From: Corynebacterium auris
GTDB taxonomy: Bacteria > Actinomycetota > Actinomycetes > Mycobacteriales > Mycobacteriaceae
Direction of reading: 5' to 3'
DNA: 64,000 bases
NCBI RefSeq assembly: GCF_030408575.1
Contig: NZ_CP047047.1
Span: 2,101,275-2,165,274 of the forward strand
The notes under the pieces are model-generated. The model did no database searches. It was not told where the DNA came from and worked only from the letters and a program-made list of their open reading frames with translations. This document shows positions 8,585 to 17,481 of this stretch, one piece after another. Numbering within the stretch: position 1 is the first letter of the stretch; each line of letters opens with the position of its first letter. The position numbers and the translations under genes were made by a program.

Positions 8585-9747
8585 CCACCTACGCGCCCCC
8601 TTTGAAGACGGCCGAGCTCACCGCGGGGGCAGACGCCCTGCGCTCCGCCGCCGCACAGCTTGTGGCCCGCTCCGCCGATGCTTCTCGCGCCGCCGAGCTG
8701 GTGGCGCGAACGGGCTTCGCCGGGCCCGCCGCCTCGGCCGGGCTGGACCGGCTGCGCGCCTTCGGCGAGGCGTTCCTCTCCCGCGCCGCGCTCTACCACC
8801 ACGCCTCCCGGATTCTCGCCGAGGCCAGCTCCGCCCAGGACGCGCTGGACCAGCTGGCCCAGCTGGCCTACCACGCCCGGCGCGCCCAGGCCATCGAGTG
8901 GCTCAACATGATGGCGTGGTTGCTGGACACCGCGACCGCCTTCGCCGTCAACGTGCTCGCCCTCGACGGAACCCCGGCGCAGTTCGACGAGCTGGTTCAC
9001 CGCCCTTTCGACGACCTGGAGGCGATCCACGCGGGCCACCTTTCCACCGTGCCCGCCTCCACCGCCCGAACGGTCACCGAGGCGGGCGGCCTCATCCTCG
9101 AGGCCGGTCCCGGGCGCACGAGCGTTCTGGTCGGCGATCACACCGACCCCGCCCGCGTAACCACCCTCGTGGCCGGCGTGTCAACGGGCCGGCCCGAGCA
9201 ACTGGCCGGGGAGCTGGCCAAGGCCCGCCGCATTGCGGCGGCCACCGGCGGCGCCGTGGTGGTCTGGCAGGGCTACGTCCCGCCGCCGGACGTGCCGCGC
9301 GGGATCGACCCCTCCTCCGCCCGCCGCGGCGGGGAGTCCCTCGCCGCCTTCCAGCTCGCACTGGAGGAACGCTTCCCCGCGGCCCGCAAGAGCGTGGTGG
9401 CGCACAGCTACGGCACCGTCGTCGCCGCGCGCGCCGCCAGCGAGGCGGGGCTTTACGCCGATGACCTGTGGCTTTTGGGTTCGCCGGGCGTCCCCGTCGC
9501 CTCCGCCGCCGAGATGAAGCTTCTCGGGGATGCACCCGAGGTCTTCGTCGTCGACGCGGACGCGGACCCCATCGGCCTATTGCGTTTCGGCGACCGCGCG
9601 GTGCACGGCACCTCCCCGTCCCACCCCTCGTTCGGGGCCCGGGCCGTCGACGGCGTCGAGGGCGGGCACTCCGCCTACTTCGACGATCCCGATTTCCTCA
9701 GCGCCCTGACGAGCCTGCCGGGGCGGGGTTTCGACGTGTACGAATAG
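8581..9747 (+). CDS. DUF1023 alpha/beta-hydrolase
   Basis: A 388-residue protein. The N-terminal half (1-170) is helical and alanine-rich. The C-terminal half is an alpha/beta-hydrolase of the DUF1023 type common in actinobacteria, with nucleophile motif VAHSYGTVVA, a later acid in VVDADADPIG, and a terminal His in EGGHSAYFDD. Substrate unknown. No signal peptide or lipobox is seen, so a cytoplasmic location or non-classical export are both possible. It overlaps the upstream small gene by 4 nt, so the pair is an operon. In related actinobacteria such hydrolases often sit next to small helical partner proteins. Confidence 0.75.
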   Translation: MTTYAPPLKTAELTAGADALRSAAAQLVARSADASRAAELVARTGFAGPAASAGLDRLRAFGEAFLSRAALYHHASRILAEASSAQDALDQLAQLAYHARRAQAIEWLNMMAWLLDTATAFAVNVLALDGTPAQFDELVHRPFDDLEAIHAGHLSTVPASTARTVTEAGGLILEAGPGRTSVLVGDHTDPARVTTLVAGVSTGRPEQLAGELAKARRIAAATGGAVVVWQGYVPPPDVPRGIDPSSARRGGESLAAFQLALEERFPAARKSVVAHSYGTVVAARAASEAGLYADDLWLLGSPGVPVASAAEMKLLGDAPEVFVVDADADPIGLLRFGDRAVHGTSPSHPSFGARAVDGVEGGHSAYFDDPDFLSALTSLPGRGFDVYE

Positions 9748-9786
9748 AAATAGCACTCGCTTATACGTCACGACCAAAGGAGAACC

Positions 9787-11562
9787 ATGCCTAACAACCT
9801 CGCCAACCAGCTGGTGAACAAGCTCGAAGAACTCGGCGTGAAACGCATCTACGGCCTCGTGGGCGATTCCCTGAACCCGCTTTCCGACGCCGTGCGCACC
9901 CACGACATCGAATGGGTCCACGTGCGCAACGAGGAGGCCGCGGCCTTCGCTGCGGGCGCCGACTCCCTCGCCGCCGACGAGCTCGCCGTCTGCGCCGGCT
10001 CCTGCGGCCCCGGCAACACCCACTTCATCCAGGGCCTGTTCGAGTCGCACCGCAGCGGGGCGAAGGTGCTCGCCCTCGCCTCCCACATCCCCTCCCCCGA
10101 GATCGGCTCCTCCTTCTTCCAGGAAACGCACCCGCAGTACCTGTTCCAGGAATGCTCCTCCTACCTGGAGGTGGTCAACTCCGCTGACCAGGGCATGCGC
10201 GTGCTGCACAACGCGCTGCAAAACACCCTGGCGGGCAACGGCGTGTCCGTCATGGTCATCCCCGGCGACGTCTTCGAGGAGGAGGTCTCGGACGGGCCCA
10301 CCACGGCCGATTCCACCTACGCCACGGGCGCGGACGCGCGCGTCTTCCCCGACCCCGGCGAAGCCGCCCGGCTGGTGGAAGCTATCAACGAGGCGGACAC
10401 GGTGTGCATCTTCGCCGGCTACGGCGCCCGTAACGCCCGCGACGAACTGTTCGCCCTCGCCGACAAGGTCAAGGCTCCCGTGGGGCACTCCTTCCGCGGC
10501 AAGATGTTCATTGAGTACGACAACCCCTTCGACGTGGGCATGTCCGGCCTGCTCGGCTACGGGGCGTGCCACGAGGCGTCGATGAAGGCGGACCTTTTCC
10601 TCATGGTGGGCACCGACTTCCCGTACACGGACTGGCTGCCCCACGAGAACGTGGCGCAGATTGACATCAACGCGGCCCACATCGGACGCCGCACCCCGGT
10701 TGCCTACCCCGTCGTGGGTGACGTCGCCAGCGTCATCGACAACATCCTGCCCCACGTGGAGGAGAAGAAGGACCGCTCCTTCCTGGACTCCATGCTCACG
10801 CGCCACCACGAGCTCCTCGAGGACGTGGTGGACAAGTACACCTCCAAGGCCGGCGAGTCCCGCACCCCCATCCACCCCGAGCTCGCCGCCTCGGTGCTCG
10901 ACGAGCTTGCCGACGACGACGCCTTCTTCACCGTCGACACCGGCATGTGCAACGTGTGGTCCTCGCGCTACCTCACCCCGAACGGCAAGCGCGGCGAGTC
11001 CGCGTCCTTCCTCCACGGCACGATGGCCAACGCCCTGCCCCAGGCAATCGGTATTCAGGCGGCGTTCCCCGAGCGCCAGGTGATCTCCTGGTCGGGCGAC
11101 GGCGGCCTGGGCATGCTGCTCGGTGAGCTGCTCACCGTCAGGCTGCACAACCTGCCCATCAAGACGGTGGTGTTCAACAACTCCTCGCTCGGCATGGTGA
11201 AGCTGGAGATGCTCGTCGCCGGCTTCCCGGATCACGAAACCGACCACGAGCAGGTGAACTTCGCCGCGATCGCCGAGGGCGTGGGCATTACGTCCTTCCG
11301 CATCGAAAAACCCGAGGACCTGCGGCCCACCCTGGAAAAGGCGCTTGCCCACGACGGGCCCGTGCTCGTCGACATCGTCACGGACCCGGATGCCCTGTCG
11401 CTGCCGCCCAACATCACGTGGGACATGATGACGGGCTTTACCACCGCGGGTGTGAAGACAGTGCTCGACGGCGGCGTCGGCCGCATGATCGACCTGGCGC
11501 GCGCCAACCTGCGCCACATCGACGCGGCCGCCTCGATTACCTTCAAGGACCGCAGTAACTAG
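9787..11562 (+). CDS. pqo: Pyruvate:quinone oxidoreductase
   Basis: A 591-residue thiamine-diphosphate flavoenzyme that oxidatively decarboxylates pyruvate to acetate and passes electrons to menaquinone at the membrane. The N-terminal ThDP domain has the conserved Glu (RNEEAAAFAAGA). The middle FAD domain follows, and the C-terminal domain carries the GDGGLGM...NNSSLGMV ThDP/Mg2+ motif. The C-terminal segment IDLARANLRHIDAAASI is the amphipathic membrane-activating part typical of PoxB/Pqo. Shine-Dalgarno AAAGGAG precedes the ATG at good spacing. The last codon overlaps the converging lipoprotein gene by 4 nt (CTAG shared by both stops). Confidence 0.93.
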   Translation: MPNNLANQLVNKLEELGVKRIYGLVGDSLNPLSDAVRTHDIEWVHVRNEEAAAFAAGADSLAADELAVCAGSCGPGNTHFIQGLFESHRSGAKVLALASHIPSPEIGSSFFQETHPQYLFQECSSYLEVVNSADQGMRVLHNALQNTLAGNGVSVMVIPGDVFEEEVSDGPTTADSTYATGADARVFPDPGEAARLVEAINEADTVCIFAGYGARNARDELFALADKVKAPVGHSFRGKMFIEYDNPFDVGMSGLLGYGACHEASMKADLFLMVGTDFPYTDWLPHENVAQIDINAAHIGRRTPVAYPVVGDVASVIDNILPHVEEKKDRSFLDSMLTRHHELLEDVVDKYTSKAGESRTPIHPELAASVLDELADDDAFFTVDTGMCNVWSSRYLTPNGKRGESASFLHGTMANALPQAIGIQAAFPERQVISWSGDGGLGMLLGELLTVRLHNLPIKTVVFNNSSLGMVKLEMLVAGFPDHETDHEQVNFAAIAEGVGITSFRIEKPEDLRPTLEKALAHDGPVLVDIVTDPDALSLPPNITWDMMTGFTTAGVKTVLDGGVGRMIDLARANLRHIDAAASITFKDRSN

Positions 11563-12878
11563 TTCCCGGAGCGAGATTCGTACTCGACGATCGCCCGGTT
11601 CGCGGCCTCCTCGGCGGTGGCGAGCTCCTGGGCGGCGTCCGCGCCGCTGGCGATATTCGACAGCGCGAGCTGGTACTCGTTGCGCGCCGTGTTCAGCGCA
11701 CCCGTGTGGCAGCCCGCGGTGACCACCGTCTCGGGCGTCTCGCGAAGCTGCTGCAGCAGGGTCTCCTGCCTACTGTTGAGCTCCTCCAGGCCCTCAAGCG
11801 CCCGCACGGTGGTGGGCAGGTAGCCCGTCTCCTGAAACAGCCGCTGCTGGACGTCATCGGACCCCATGAACTTCATGAACTCCCACGCGGCGTTCTGCAC
11901 CTCCTCGGAGTGGCCCTCCCTGATGGCCCACAGGGAGTTTCCGCCGATCACGGCGCCGGCGTCCGCGGTCTCCCGCGGCCAGGGCGACAGCACGAACTCG
12001 AACTGGGCTGCCTCCTCCACGCCGCTGAGCGCCGCTGAGGTCACCAGCTGCATGGCCGCGTTGCCGGTCTGGAAGGCGCCGGTCGCCGCCTGCCCGTCGG
12101 CGCCGGGGTTGTGCAGCGCACCGGTTTCGTAGAACTCGCCGAAGCGCCCGAGCATCTCCACCAGTTCGTCGTTACTGATGTTGAACTCCGTGGCCGGCTC
12201 CGGGCCGACGCCGTTGTCCGGGGTGCACGTCTCGTTGCCGAGCGCGGAGTTGAAGATCTCCACGTACCACGCGTTGTGGTGGAACGTCGCGCCCGGCACC
12301 CCGGTGGCGGCGTGGATCTTCTCCACCGCGTCGACCAGTCCGGTCACAGTCTGCAGTTCCTCGAGCGCCACCCCCGCTTCGTCGAGAAGCTCCTTGTTCA
12401 CGAAGACGGTCGGCTGGGACACCATCGCCGGCATCGAGTGAATCTGCCCGTCGACGGTGTAGTAGCTGCGCACGGCCGGGAGCAGGTTGTCGAAGTCGTA
12501 GCTGCCGGAGCGCTCCGAGAGCTCCTCGACAGGCACGGCCAGGTCCGCGTCGATGAGGTAGGACACCTGCGCCTCGTTCGCCTGGTACAGCGCAGGCAGG
12601 TCGCCAGTTTGCACCGAGGAAATAAACTTGGCAATCGAGTCCGCGTAGTTGCCCTGGTACAGCGGTACGATCTCGATCTCGCCCTCGTTGTCGGCGTTGA
12701 ACTCATCCACGAGCGACTGCAACGTGGTGCCCGCCTGGCCAGCGGTGGAATGCCAGAACTCGATCTGGATCTCGCCGTCGCCTGTTGCCTGCGCGCCCTC
12801 CTCCTCGGCGCACGCCACGAGGGACATTCCGAGGGCCGCCGCCGACAGCACTGCCGCCATCTTCTTCGCCATGTTCAA
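11559..12878 (-). CDS. ABC-type sugar/glycerol-phosphate binding lipoprotein (UgpB-like), orphan
   Basis: A 439-residue extracellular solute-binding protein, family 1. It has a lipoprotein signal peptide with lipobox LVAC (Cys about residue 23 from the ATG) and the family body IEFWHSTAG...FNADNEGEIEIVPLYQGNY, resembling the glycerol-3-phosphate binding protein UgpB. No permease or ATPase genes are adjacent, so it must pair with components encoded elsewhere. Two starts are possible: TTG at 12878, 8 nt after AGGAG, or ATG at 12872 with longer spacing; I chose the TTG. A perfect palindrome upstream (12917-12930) is a likely LacI-family operator. Confidence 0.85.
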   Translation of the reverse strand: MNMAKKMAAVLSAAALGMSLVACAEEEGAQATGDGEIQIEFWHSTAGQAGTTLQSLVDEFNADNEGEIEIVPLYQGNYADSIAKFISSVQTGDLPALYQANEAQVSYLIDADLAVPVEELSERSGSYDFDNLLPAVRSYYTVDGQIHSMPAMVSQPTVFVNKELLDEAGVALEELQTVTGLVDAVEKIHAATGVPGATFHHNAWYVEIFNSALGNETCTPDNGVGPEPATEFNISNDELVEMLGRFGEFYETGALHNPGADGQAATGAFQTGNAAMQLVTSAALSGVEEAAQFEFVLSPWPRETADAGAVIGGNSLWAIREGHSEEVQNAAWEFMKFMGSDDVQQRLFQETGYLPTTVRALEGLEELNSRQETLLQQLRETPETVVTAGCHTGALNTARNEYQLALSNIASGADAAQELATAEEAANRAIVEYESRSGN

Positions 12879-12916
12879 CTCGCTTTCTCCTGGGGTCCTG
12901 CAACATACACAGCGTG

Positions 12917-12930
12917 TGGGAACGTTCCCA
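12917..12930. promoter_or_regulatory. LacI-family operator upstream of the binding-protein gene
   Basis: TGGGAACGTTCCCA, a perfect 14-bp palindrome with the central CG typical of LacI-family operators, 39 bp upstream of the start codon. A near-identical palindrome lies at 13987-14000 beside the lacI-type gene. Confidence 0.75.
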
Positions 12931-12990
12931 ACCGTAGGAGCGTGAGGTTACAATCGCGCCAACCGCGCTGAAACGTCAGCGAAACTTCTG

Positions 12991-13956
12991 CTAAACCACG
13001 CCGTTTTCCGCAAGCGCCCCCAGGAGCGAGCGCCACAGCTGCTGGTACGCGGCCGAATCCCAGTGCGCCATGATGTTGCCGTGGATCCCGCCCACCACAA
13101 CGTGCAGGCGGGCCCACACGCCGGCATCAACAAGGGCGTTGACGTAGCGGACGTCCTCGTCGAAGAACAGATCCTGGGACCCGACCGACACGAAAGCGGG
13201 AGGCAACCCGGAGAAGTCCTCGCGCCGGGCCGGAACCGAGTACTCGCGCTTGGGCCCGCGCCCGGGGCACGAGCGCAGGTACGCGCTCCAGCCGACGTGG
13301 TTGTTCAGCTTGTTCCACGCAAAAACGCCGCGGCCCGGGGTCGCGCGCAGCTGGGTCCTGTCGTCGAGCATGGGGTGGATGAGGATCTGGAACAGGGGCG
13401 CCCGGCCTGTGTCCGTCAGCACCTGGGCCAGCGCCGCCGCCAGCCCGCCCCCGGCGCTCGTGCCCCCGACGACGACGCGGCTGTAGCCACGTTCGGCGAG
13501 GAACTCGTACCACCCCACCGCGTCGTCGAGGGCCGCCGGGAAAGGCGCCTGCCCCGCCAACCGGTACCCGGCGGCAAGAACCGGCACCTGAAGGTCGCGC
13601 GCCAGCTGGCCGCACAGGCGATCGTTGGAGGCGGGCGAGCCCATCACGAAGCCGCCGCCGTGAAACCACAGCACCGCGGTGTCGCCTGCGCCCCCCTCGG
13701 GCACGTGCAGGCGCGCCGGCGTGTGCCGCGCGAGCTCCTCCGTGCACACCCCGGCAATGAGCGCGCCCCCGTCCGCGTCGCCCCCGCGAGGGGGATCCAT
13801 CGCTGCCCGCAGGACGTCGATGTTGCGCCGCAGCCGGGGCACGTACAGCCCAGCAGACCTAATACCCTTATCCACTGCCAGAAGGTAGCGGAGCCGGCAA
13901 AGAGCCGCAGCGCTCGCGGCACCCACCAATCCGGCCACCATCGCCGCCTTGTTCAT
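12991..13956 (-). CDS. Alpha/beta-hydrolase, hormone-sensitive-lipase-type esterase
   Basis: A 321-residue esterase. The oxyanion motif is VLWFHGGGFVMG, the nucleophile is Ser in VVVGGTSAGGGLAAA, and the likely acid and base are Asp in GSQDLFFDED and His in VVVGGIHGNIM, which together complete an HSL-family triad. The N-terminal helix (VAGLVGAASAAALCRL) may anchor it to the membrane. It probably hydrolyses short acyl esters; the real substrate is unknown. It lies between the solute-binding gene and the LacI regulator, and the operator at 13987-14000 is in its upstream region, so it is plausibly part of the same regulon, for instance deacylating an imported substrate. Confidence 0.8.
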   Translation of the reverse strand: MNKAAMVAGLVGAASAAALCRLRYLLAVDKGIRSAGLYVPRLRRNIDVLRAAMDPPRGGDADGGALIAGVCTEELARHTPARLHVPEGGAGDTAVLWFHGGGFVMGSPASNDRLCGQLARDLQVPVLAAGYRLAGQAPFPAALDDAVGWYEFLAERGYSRVVVGGTSAGGGLAAALAQVLTDTGRAPLFQILIHPMLDDRTQLRATPGRGVFAWNKLNNHVGWSAYLRSCPGRGPKREYSVPARREDFSGLPPAFVSVGSQDLFFDEDVRYVNALVDAGVWARLHVVVGGIHGNIMAHWDSAAYQQLWRSLLGALAENGVV

Positions 13957-13986
13957 ATCTCTGCCTGCTCCTCTGCATCGTATTCG

Positions 13987-14000
13987 CGGTAACGTTCCCA
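13987..14000. promoter_or_regulatory. LacI-family operator between esterase and lacI-type gene
   Basis: CGGTAACGTTCCCA matches the palindrome at 12917-12930 in 12 of 14 positions. It lies in the divergent region between the esterase (start 13956) and the regulator (start 14081), so it may control both. Confidence 0.65.
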
Positions 14001-14080
14001 GAGTAGAACGGCTCCGGCCCGCGTGCTGTCCACCGGTGTACTCTTTGCCTGAACGCCCGCTTCGCGCTCAAGGGAACCCG

Positions 14081-15088
14081 ATGCCACACAAACGACCCAC
14101 CATCCTCGACGTAGCCCGAGCCGCTGGCGTCTCCAAATCCACGGTTTCGCGCGTTATTCAGAAGGACCCGCGCGTGTCGGACCAGGCCAGCCGCGCCGTG
14201 CGCGAGGCCATGCGCGAGCTCAACTACGTCCCCATCGCGGCCGCCCAGGACCTCCGGATGCCGGACGCGAACAGCATCGGCCTGCTCCTGCGCAACGTCG
14301 ACACCCCGATTTACGCCCAGCTGAACTACCACCTACATAGGTACTTCCGGTCCCACGGCTACGCGGTAGTGCAGGAGACGGCCGTCGGAAAGCACCCCGT
14401 AGATGAGGAAACGTCCCAGCTCGCGCACATCCGCGGGCTGCGCGTCAGCGGCATCGTCGTAGCCTCCGGCACGATTCCTTCCGAAGCACTGGCCTCCCAC
14501 GCCTCACAGGTGCCGCTCATCGTCGTCGGGCGCCCGGAGACGGACCAGAGCCTGCACAACGTGGCCTACGACCAGCACGCCAACGGCAGGCTGATCATCG
14601 AGCACCTCTACGAGCGCGGCCACCGCGGTATCGTCATCCAGACCATCTCGCCGCAGGCGTCTTTGGGCAGCGCGACTCGCGCGGCGGCAGCCGTCGAACG
14701 CGCCCGCGAGCTGGGCATGGACGTCACCGAGTTCGACGTCACCGGCGGGGTGGACTACGAGGATTTGATCAACCGGGTGATCCGGGTCGGCCACGCCTCG
14801 GCCGTGTGCTGCCTGTACGATCGCCTGGCGCTGTCGCTGTGGACGCAGTTCGAGGCCAACGGCCTGCGGATCCCGGAGGATATCTCCATCATCGGCTCCG
14901 ACGGCGTCATGGACGGCCTAAGCTTCATCGGCCTGTCCACGCTGCGCCAGCCGGTCGAAAGGGTCTCGGAGCTCACCGCGGAAGCCATGATGGCGTTCAT
15001 CCGCGAGGGCGAGCCGGATAAGCCCCTGCGCCACCTGCTTCCGGGGTGGATCCTGCCGGGGCGCACCGTGGCCACCTTGCCCGCCTAG
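14081..15088 (+). CDS. LacI-family transcriptional regulator
   Basis: A 335-residue repressor. The N-terminal helix-turn-helix is canonical (TILDVARAAGVSKSTVSRVI) with a hinge helix, followed by a periplasmic-binding-protein-like effector domain (SIGLLLRNVDTPIYAQL... to IIGSDGVMDGLSFIGLSTLRQPV). The effector is probably a sugar or sugar derivative. Palindromic sites in its own upstream region and before the binding-protein gene suggest it controls itself, the esterase and the lipoprotein. The ATG at 14081 places the HTH at the usual position; AAGGGAA nearby is a weak Shine-Dalgarno. Its stop overlaps the hspR stop by 4 nt. Confidence 0.9.
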   Translation: MPHKRPTILDVARAAGVSKSTVSRVIQKDPRVSDQASRAVREAMRELNYVPIAAAQDLRMPDANSIGLLLRNVDTPIYAQLNYHLHRYFRSHGYAVVQETAVGKHPVDEETSQLAHIRGLRVSGIVVASGTIPSEALASHASQVPLIVVGRPETDQSLHNVAYDQHANGRLIIEHLYERGHRGIVIQTISPQASLGSATRAAAAVERARELGMDVTEFDVTGGVDYEDLINRVIRVGHASAVCCLYDRLALSLWTQFEANGLRIPEDISIIGSDGVMDGLSFIGLSTLRQPVERVSELTAEAMMAFIREGEPDKPLRHLLPGWILPGRTVATLPA

Positions 15089-15483
15089 CTGGGGTTGCGG
15101 CGGCGCCGGTAGGCGGGCTCCCACGCGACGACGGCGGTCGAGCGCGGCACATGCACCAGTTCCCCGCCCCGGCGCGACCCGGCGCTGAGGCGCTGGCGCA
15201 GCTCCTCGTTTCTGGCCCGCTCCCGCTCCAGCTCGCTTTGCAGCTCGTCGATCTGGGTGGTCAGCTCGATGATCGTTTTTATGCCGGCGAGGTTGACCCC
15301 TTCCTCCTGGGAGAGGTGCTGGATGCGCCGCAGCAGCGTAATGTCGCGCCGCGAGTAGCGCCTGCCCCCGCCGGAGGTACGGGCGGGGGTGACCAGGCCC
15401 ATCCGGTCGTAGGTGCGCAGCGTCTGGGCGTGCATGCCCGTCAGTTCGGCGGCGACGGAGATGACGTAGTATTCCTCAGCCAT
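15085..15483 (-). CDS. hspR: Heat-shock repressor HspR (MerR family)
   Basis: A 132-residue MerR-type regulator with winged HTH (VAAELTGMHAQTLRTYDRMGLV) and a following coiled coil (TQIDELQSELERERARNEELRQRL). HspR represses the dnaK operon and clpB by binding HAIR sequences with DnaK as co-repressor in actinobacteria; five HAIR-like sites are visible in this window before clpB and dnaK. It is the last gene of the cluster, 10 nt after dnaJ. Its own expression therefore depends on whatever passes the terminator between grpE and dnaJ, or on an internal promoter. Confidence 0.95.
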   Translation of the reverse strand: MAEEYYVISVAAELTGMHAQTLRTYDRMGLVTPARTSGGGRRYSRRDITLLRRIQHLSQEEGVNLAGIKTIIELTTQIDELQSELERERARNEELRQRLSAGSRRGGELVHVPRSTAVVAWEPAYRRRRNPS

Positions 15484-15493
15484 CGCTCACCTC

Positions 15494-16681
15494 CTATTCC
15501 GCTCCGGCCCACCCGGCGCGCGGGTCGAAGCCGGAGTCCTTTTCCGCTTGGGCGTAGGCTCGCAGCGCGCTCGTCGCGGCGGGGTCGAGCGTGCCGGGCA
15601 CCGTGACCTGCACCGTGACCAGCAGGTCACCCGCGTCGCCGGAGCGCTTGGGCACGCCGCGCCCCTTGACGCGCAGCGTCCGCCCGTTCGGCGTGCCCGC
15701 CGGCACCTTCACCCTGACTTTGTTGTCCAGGGTGGGAACGGTCACCGTCCCGCCGAGCGCGAGTTCACCGAAGCTGACGGGGACGGTGATTTCGATGTCA
15801 TCGCCCGAGCGGGTAAACACCTTGTCCGGGCGCACCTTCACGTTGACGAAGAGGTCGCCGGCGGGCGTTCCGTTCGGCCCCGCCTCGCCCTGACCGGCGA
15901 GGCGGACCTTTTGGCCGTCGACCACCCCGGCGGGGATGCGCACCGTGATGGAGCGGGTCCGGCGCACCGTCCCCGTTCCGTCACAGGTGGCGCAGGGGTC
16001 CTCAATGAACGTGCCGGTGCCGTCACACTGGGAGCACGGGCGCGCCATGCCGAAGCTGCCGTTGGATTCGCGGATGAAACCGGTGCCGGAGCACAGGTCG
16101 CAGGTGGTGATGCGGCCGGATTTCGAGCCGGAGCCGTGGCACACGGTGCAGGGCGCGTCGCCGGTGAGCTCCAGCGGGATCGTCGTTCCCTTTGCGGCCT
16201 CGCGGAAGTCGAGGGTTATGTCCGTTTCGACGTCCGCCCCGCGCGACGGCCGAGCGTTCCGGCCAGAACCGCCGCCGCGGTTAAAGAAGCCACCGAAGAG
16301 ATCACCAAGGCCGCCGTCTGAAGCTTGTCCACCAGAGGCGCCTCCGAAGATGTCGGAGATGTCGAAGTCGCTCTGCGGCGAGCGAAACCCGCCGGGAAAG
16401 CCCGGGCCCCCTCCCCCTCCGAAGCGGCCGAAGCCCCCGGAGTTCATCATGGATTTGAGCTCGTCGTACTCCTTGCGCTTGGTTTCGTCGCCGAGGACGT
16501 CGTAGGCCTCGGCGACGCGCTTGAACTTCTCCTCGGCGGTTTTATTGCCGGGGTTGGAATCCGGATGGTTTTCGCGCGCGAGCTTGCGGTAGGCCTTCTT
16601 GATGTCCGCGGCGCTTGCCTTAGAGGAGACGCCGAGGTCGCCGTAATAGTCCTTATTCGCCCATTCCTGCTGCATGGCCAT
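15494..16681 (-). CDS. dnaJ: Co-chaperone DnaJ
   Basis: A 395-residue class A Hsp40. The J domain has HPD at residues 39-41, followed by a Gly/Phe-rich region (about 85-150). Four CxxCxGxG zinc motifs follow ([32 protein letters not shown]), then the C-terminal substrate-binding domains. It delivers substrates to DnaK and stimulates ATP hydrolysis. I chose the ATG at 16681 because GGAGGGG lies 8 nt upstream; an upstream in-frame start at 16702 would overlap that signal. An intrinsic terminator separates it from grpE. Confidence 0.96.
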   Translation of the reverse strand: MAMQQEWANKDYYGDLGVSSKASAADIKKAYRKLARENHPDSNPGNKTAEEKFKRVAEAYDVLGDETKRKEYDELKSMMNSGGFGRFGGGGGPGFPGGFRSPQSDFDISDIFGGASGGQASDGGLGDLFGGFFNRGGGSGRNARPSRGADVETDITLDFREAAKGTTIPLELTGDAPCTVCHGSGSKSGRITTCDLCSGTGFIRESNGSFGMARPCSQCDGTGTFIEDPCATCDGTGTVRRTRSITVRIPAGVVDGQKVRLAGQGEAGPNGTPAGDLFVNVKVRPDKVFTRSGDDIEITVPVSFGELALGGTVTVPTLDNKVRVKVPAGTPNGRTLRVKGRGVPKRSGDAGDLLVTVQVTVPGTLDPAATSALRAYAQAEKDSGFDPRAGWAGAE

Positions 16682-16731
16682 CTGTTTCACCCCTCCTTCC
16701 ACTCGGGCGTGTGATTGTTTGTTGTTCTATT

Positions 16732-16790
16732 AAAAAACGCCGGGGAAAGACCCGCCCGGTGGGACGTGGCGCGGTCTTTCTTCCCCGGCG
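16732..16790 (-). terminator. Intrinsic terminator between grpE and dnaJ
   Basis: On the minus strand the 3' end of grpE is followed by a stem in which 16773-16790 (GGTCTTTCTTCCCCGGCG read on the plus strand) pairs with 16738-16752, allowing a small bulge, and then by six T residues (16737-16732). This is a convincing Rho-independent terminator inside the chaperone cluster. It should lower dnaJ-hspR expression relative to dnaK-grpE. Confidence 0.8.
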
Positions 16791-16812
16791 CAGCTGCCTG
16801 ACGGCGCGCGTG

Positions 16813-17469
16813 CTAGCTATCGGCGCTGGTTTCAGGGTCAGCGATGATGACCATCGCGTTGCGCACCAGGCGCTCGCCTACGCGGTAGCCCTTGCGCAGG
16901 ACGGTGCCCACGACCTTGTTCTCGCCGGTGGACAGGTCCTGCACGGCCTCGTGCACCTCCGGGTCGAAGGCGTCGCCCTCGGCGCCGAAGGCGGTGAGGT
17001 CTTGGGCCTCGGCGAGGGAGCGGAACTTGTCCGCGAAGGCCTTCAGCGGGCCCTCGTTGAGGTCGCCGTGCTGTTCGGCGAGCTCGAGGTCGTCGAGCAG
17101 CGGCAGCAGCTGCGTCAGCACGGAGGCCCTTGCTTGCTCCGCCACTTGGGCGCGCTCGCGCTCGGTGCGGCGGCGGTAGTTGGTGTACTCCGCGCTCAGG
17201 CGCTGCAGGTCCTCGGTGCGCTCGGCGAGCTGCATCTCGGCGTCGCTGACCGTGCCGTCCCCGTCAGCGTCGGCGTCGACCTCCTCGGAGACCACGTCGC
17301 CGAGGTCTTCCTCGGCCGCGACCGAGAGGGGGTCCTCGTCGGCCTCGAGGGCCTCAGTTTCAGCGGCCTCCTCCGCCAGGGATTCCGCCTGGTCGGGGGA
17401 AACGTACTGCTCGTCGTTGTTGTCCGGATCGCCCGGGTCGGTGGGCATCTGCGGGTTGGGATTGGACAT
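16813..17469 (-). CDS. grpE: Nucleotide-exchange factor GrpE
   Basis: A 218-residue GrpE that releases ADP from DnaK. The first 90 residues are acidic and low-complexity, as in other corynebacterial GrpEs. Then come the long dimerisation helix ([19 protein letters not shown]) and the beta-domain ending in [24 protein letters not shown]. It lies 12 nt after dnaK in the same operon, with Shine-Dalgarno GGAGG before the ATG at 17469. Confidence 0.96.
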   Translation of the reverse strand: MSNPNPQMPTDPGDPDNNDEQYVSPDQAESLAEEAAETEALEADEDPLSVAAEEDLGDVVSEEVDADADGDGTVSDAEMQLAERTEDLQRLSAEYTNYRRRTERERAQVAEQARASVLTQLLPLLDDLELAEQHGDLNEGPLKAFADKFRSLAEAQDLTAFGAEGDAFDPEVHEAVQDLSTGENKVVGTVLRKGYRVGERLVRNAMVIIADPETSADS

Positions 17470-17481
17470 GAGCGGGCCTCC

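Noticed and set aside
11559..12878. A complete Ugp glycerol-3-phosphate ABC transporter operon
   Set aside because: Only the binding protein is present; no permease or ATPase genes lie next to it.
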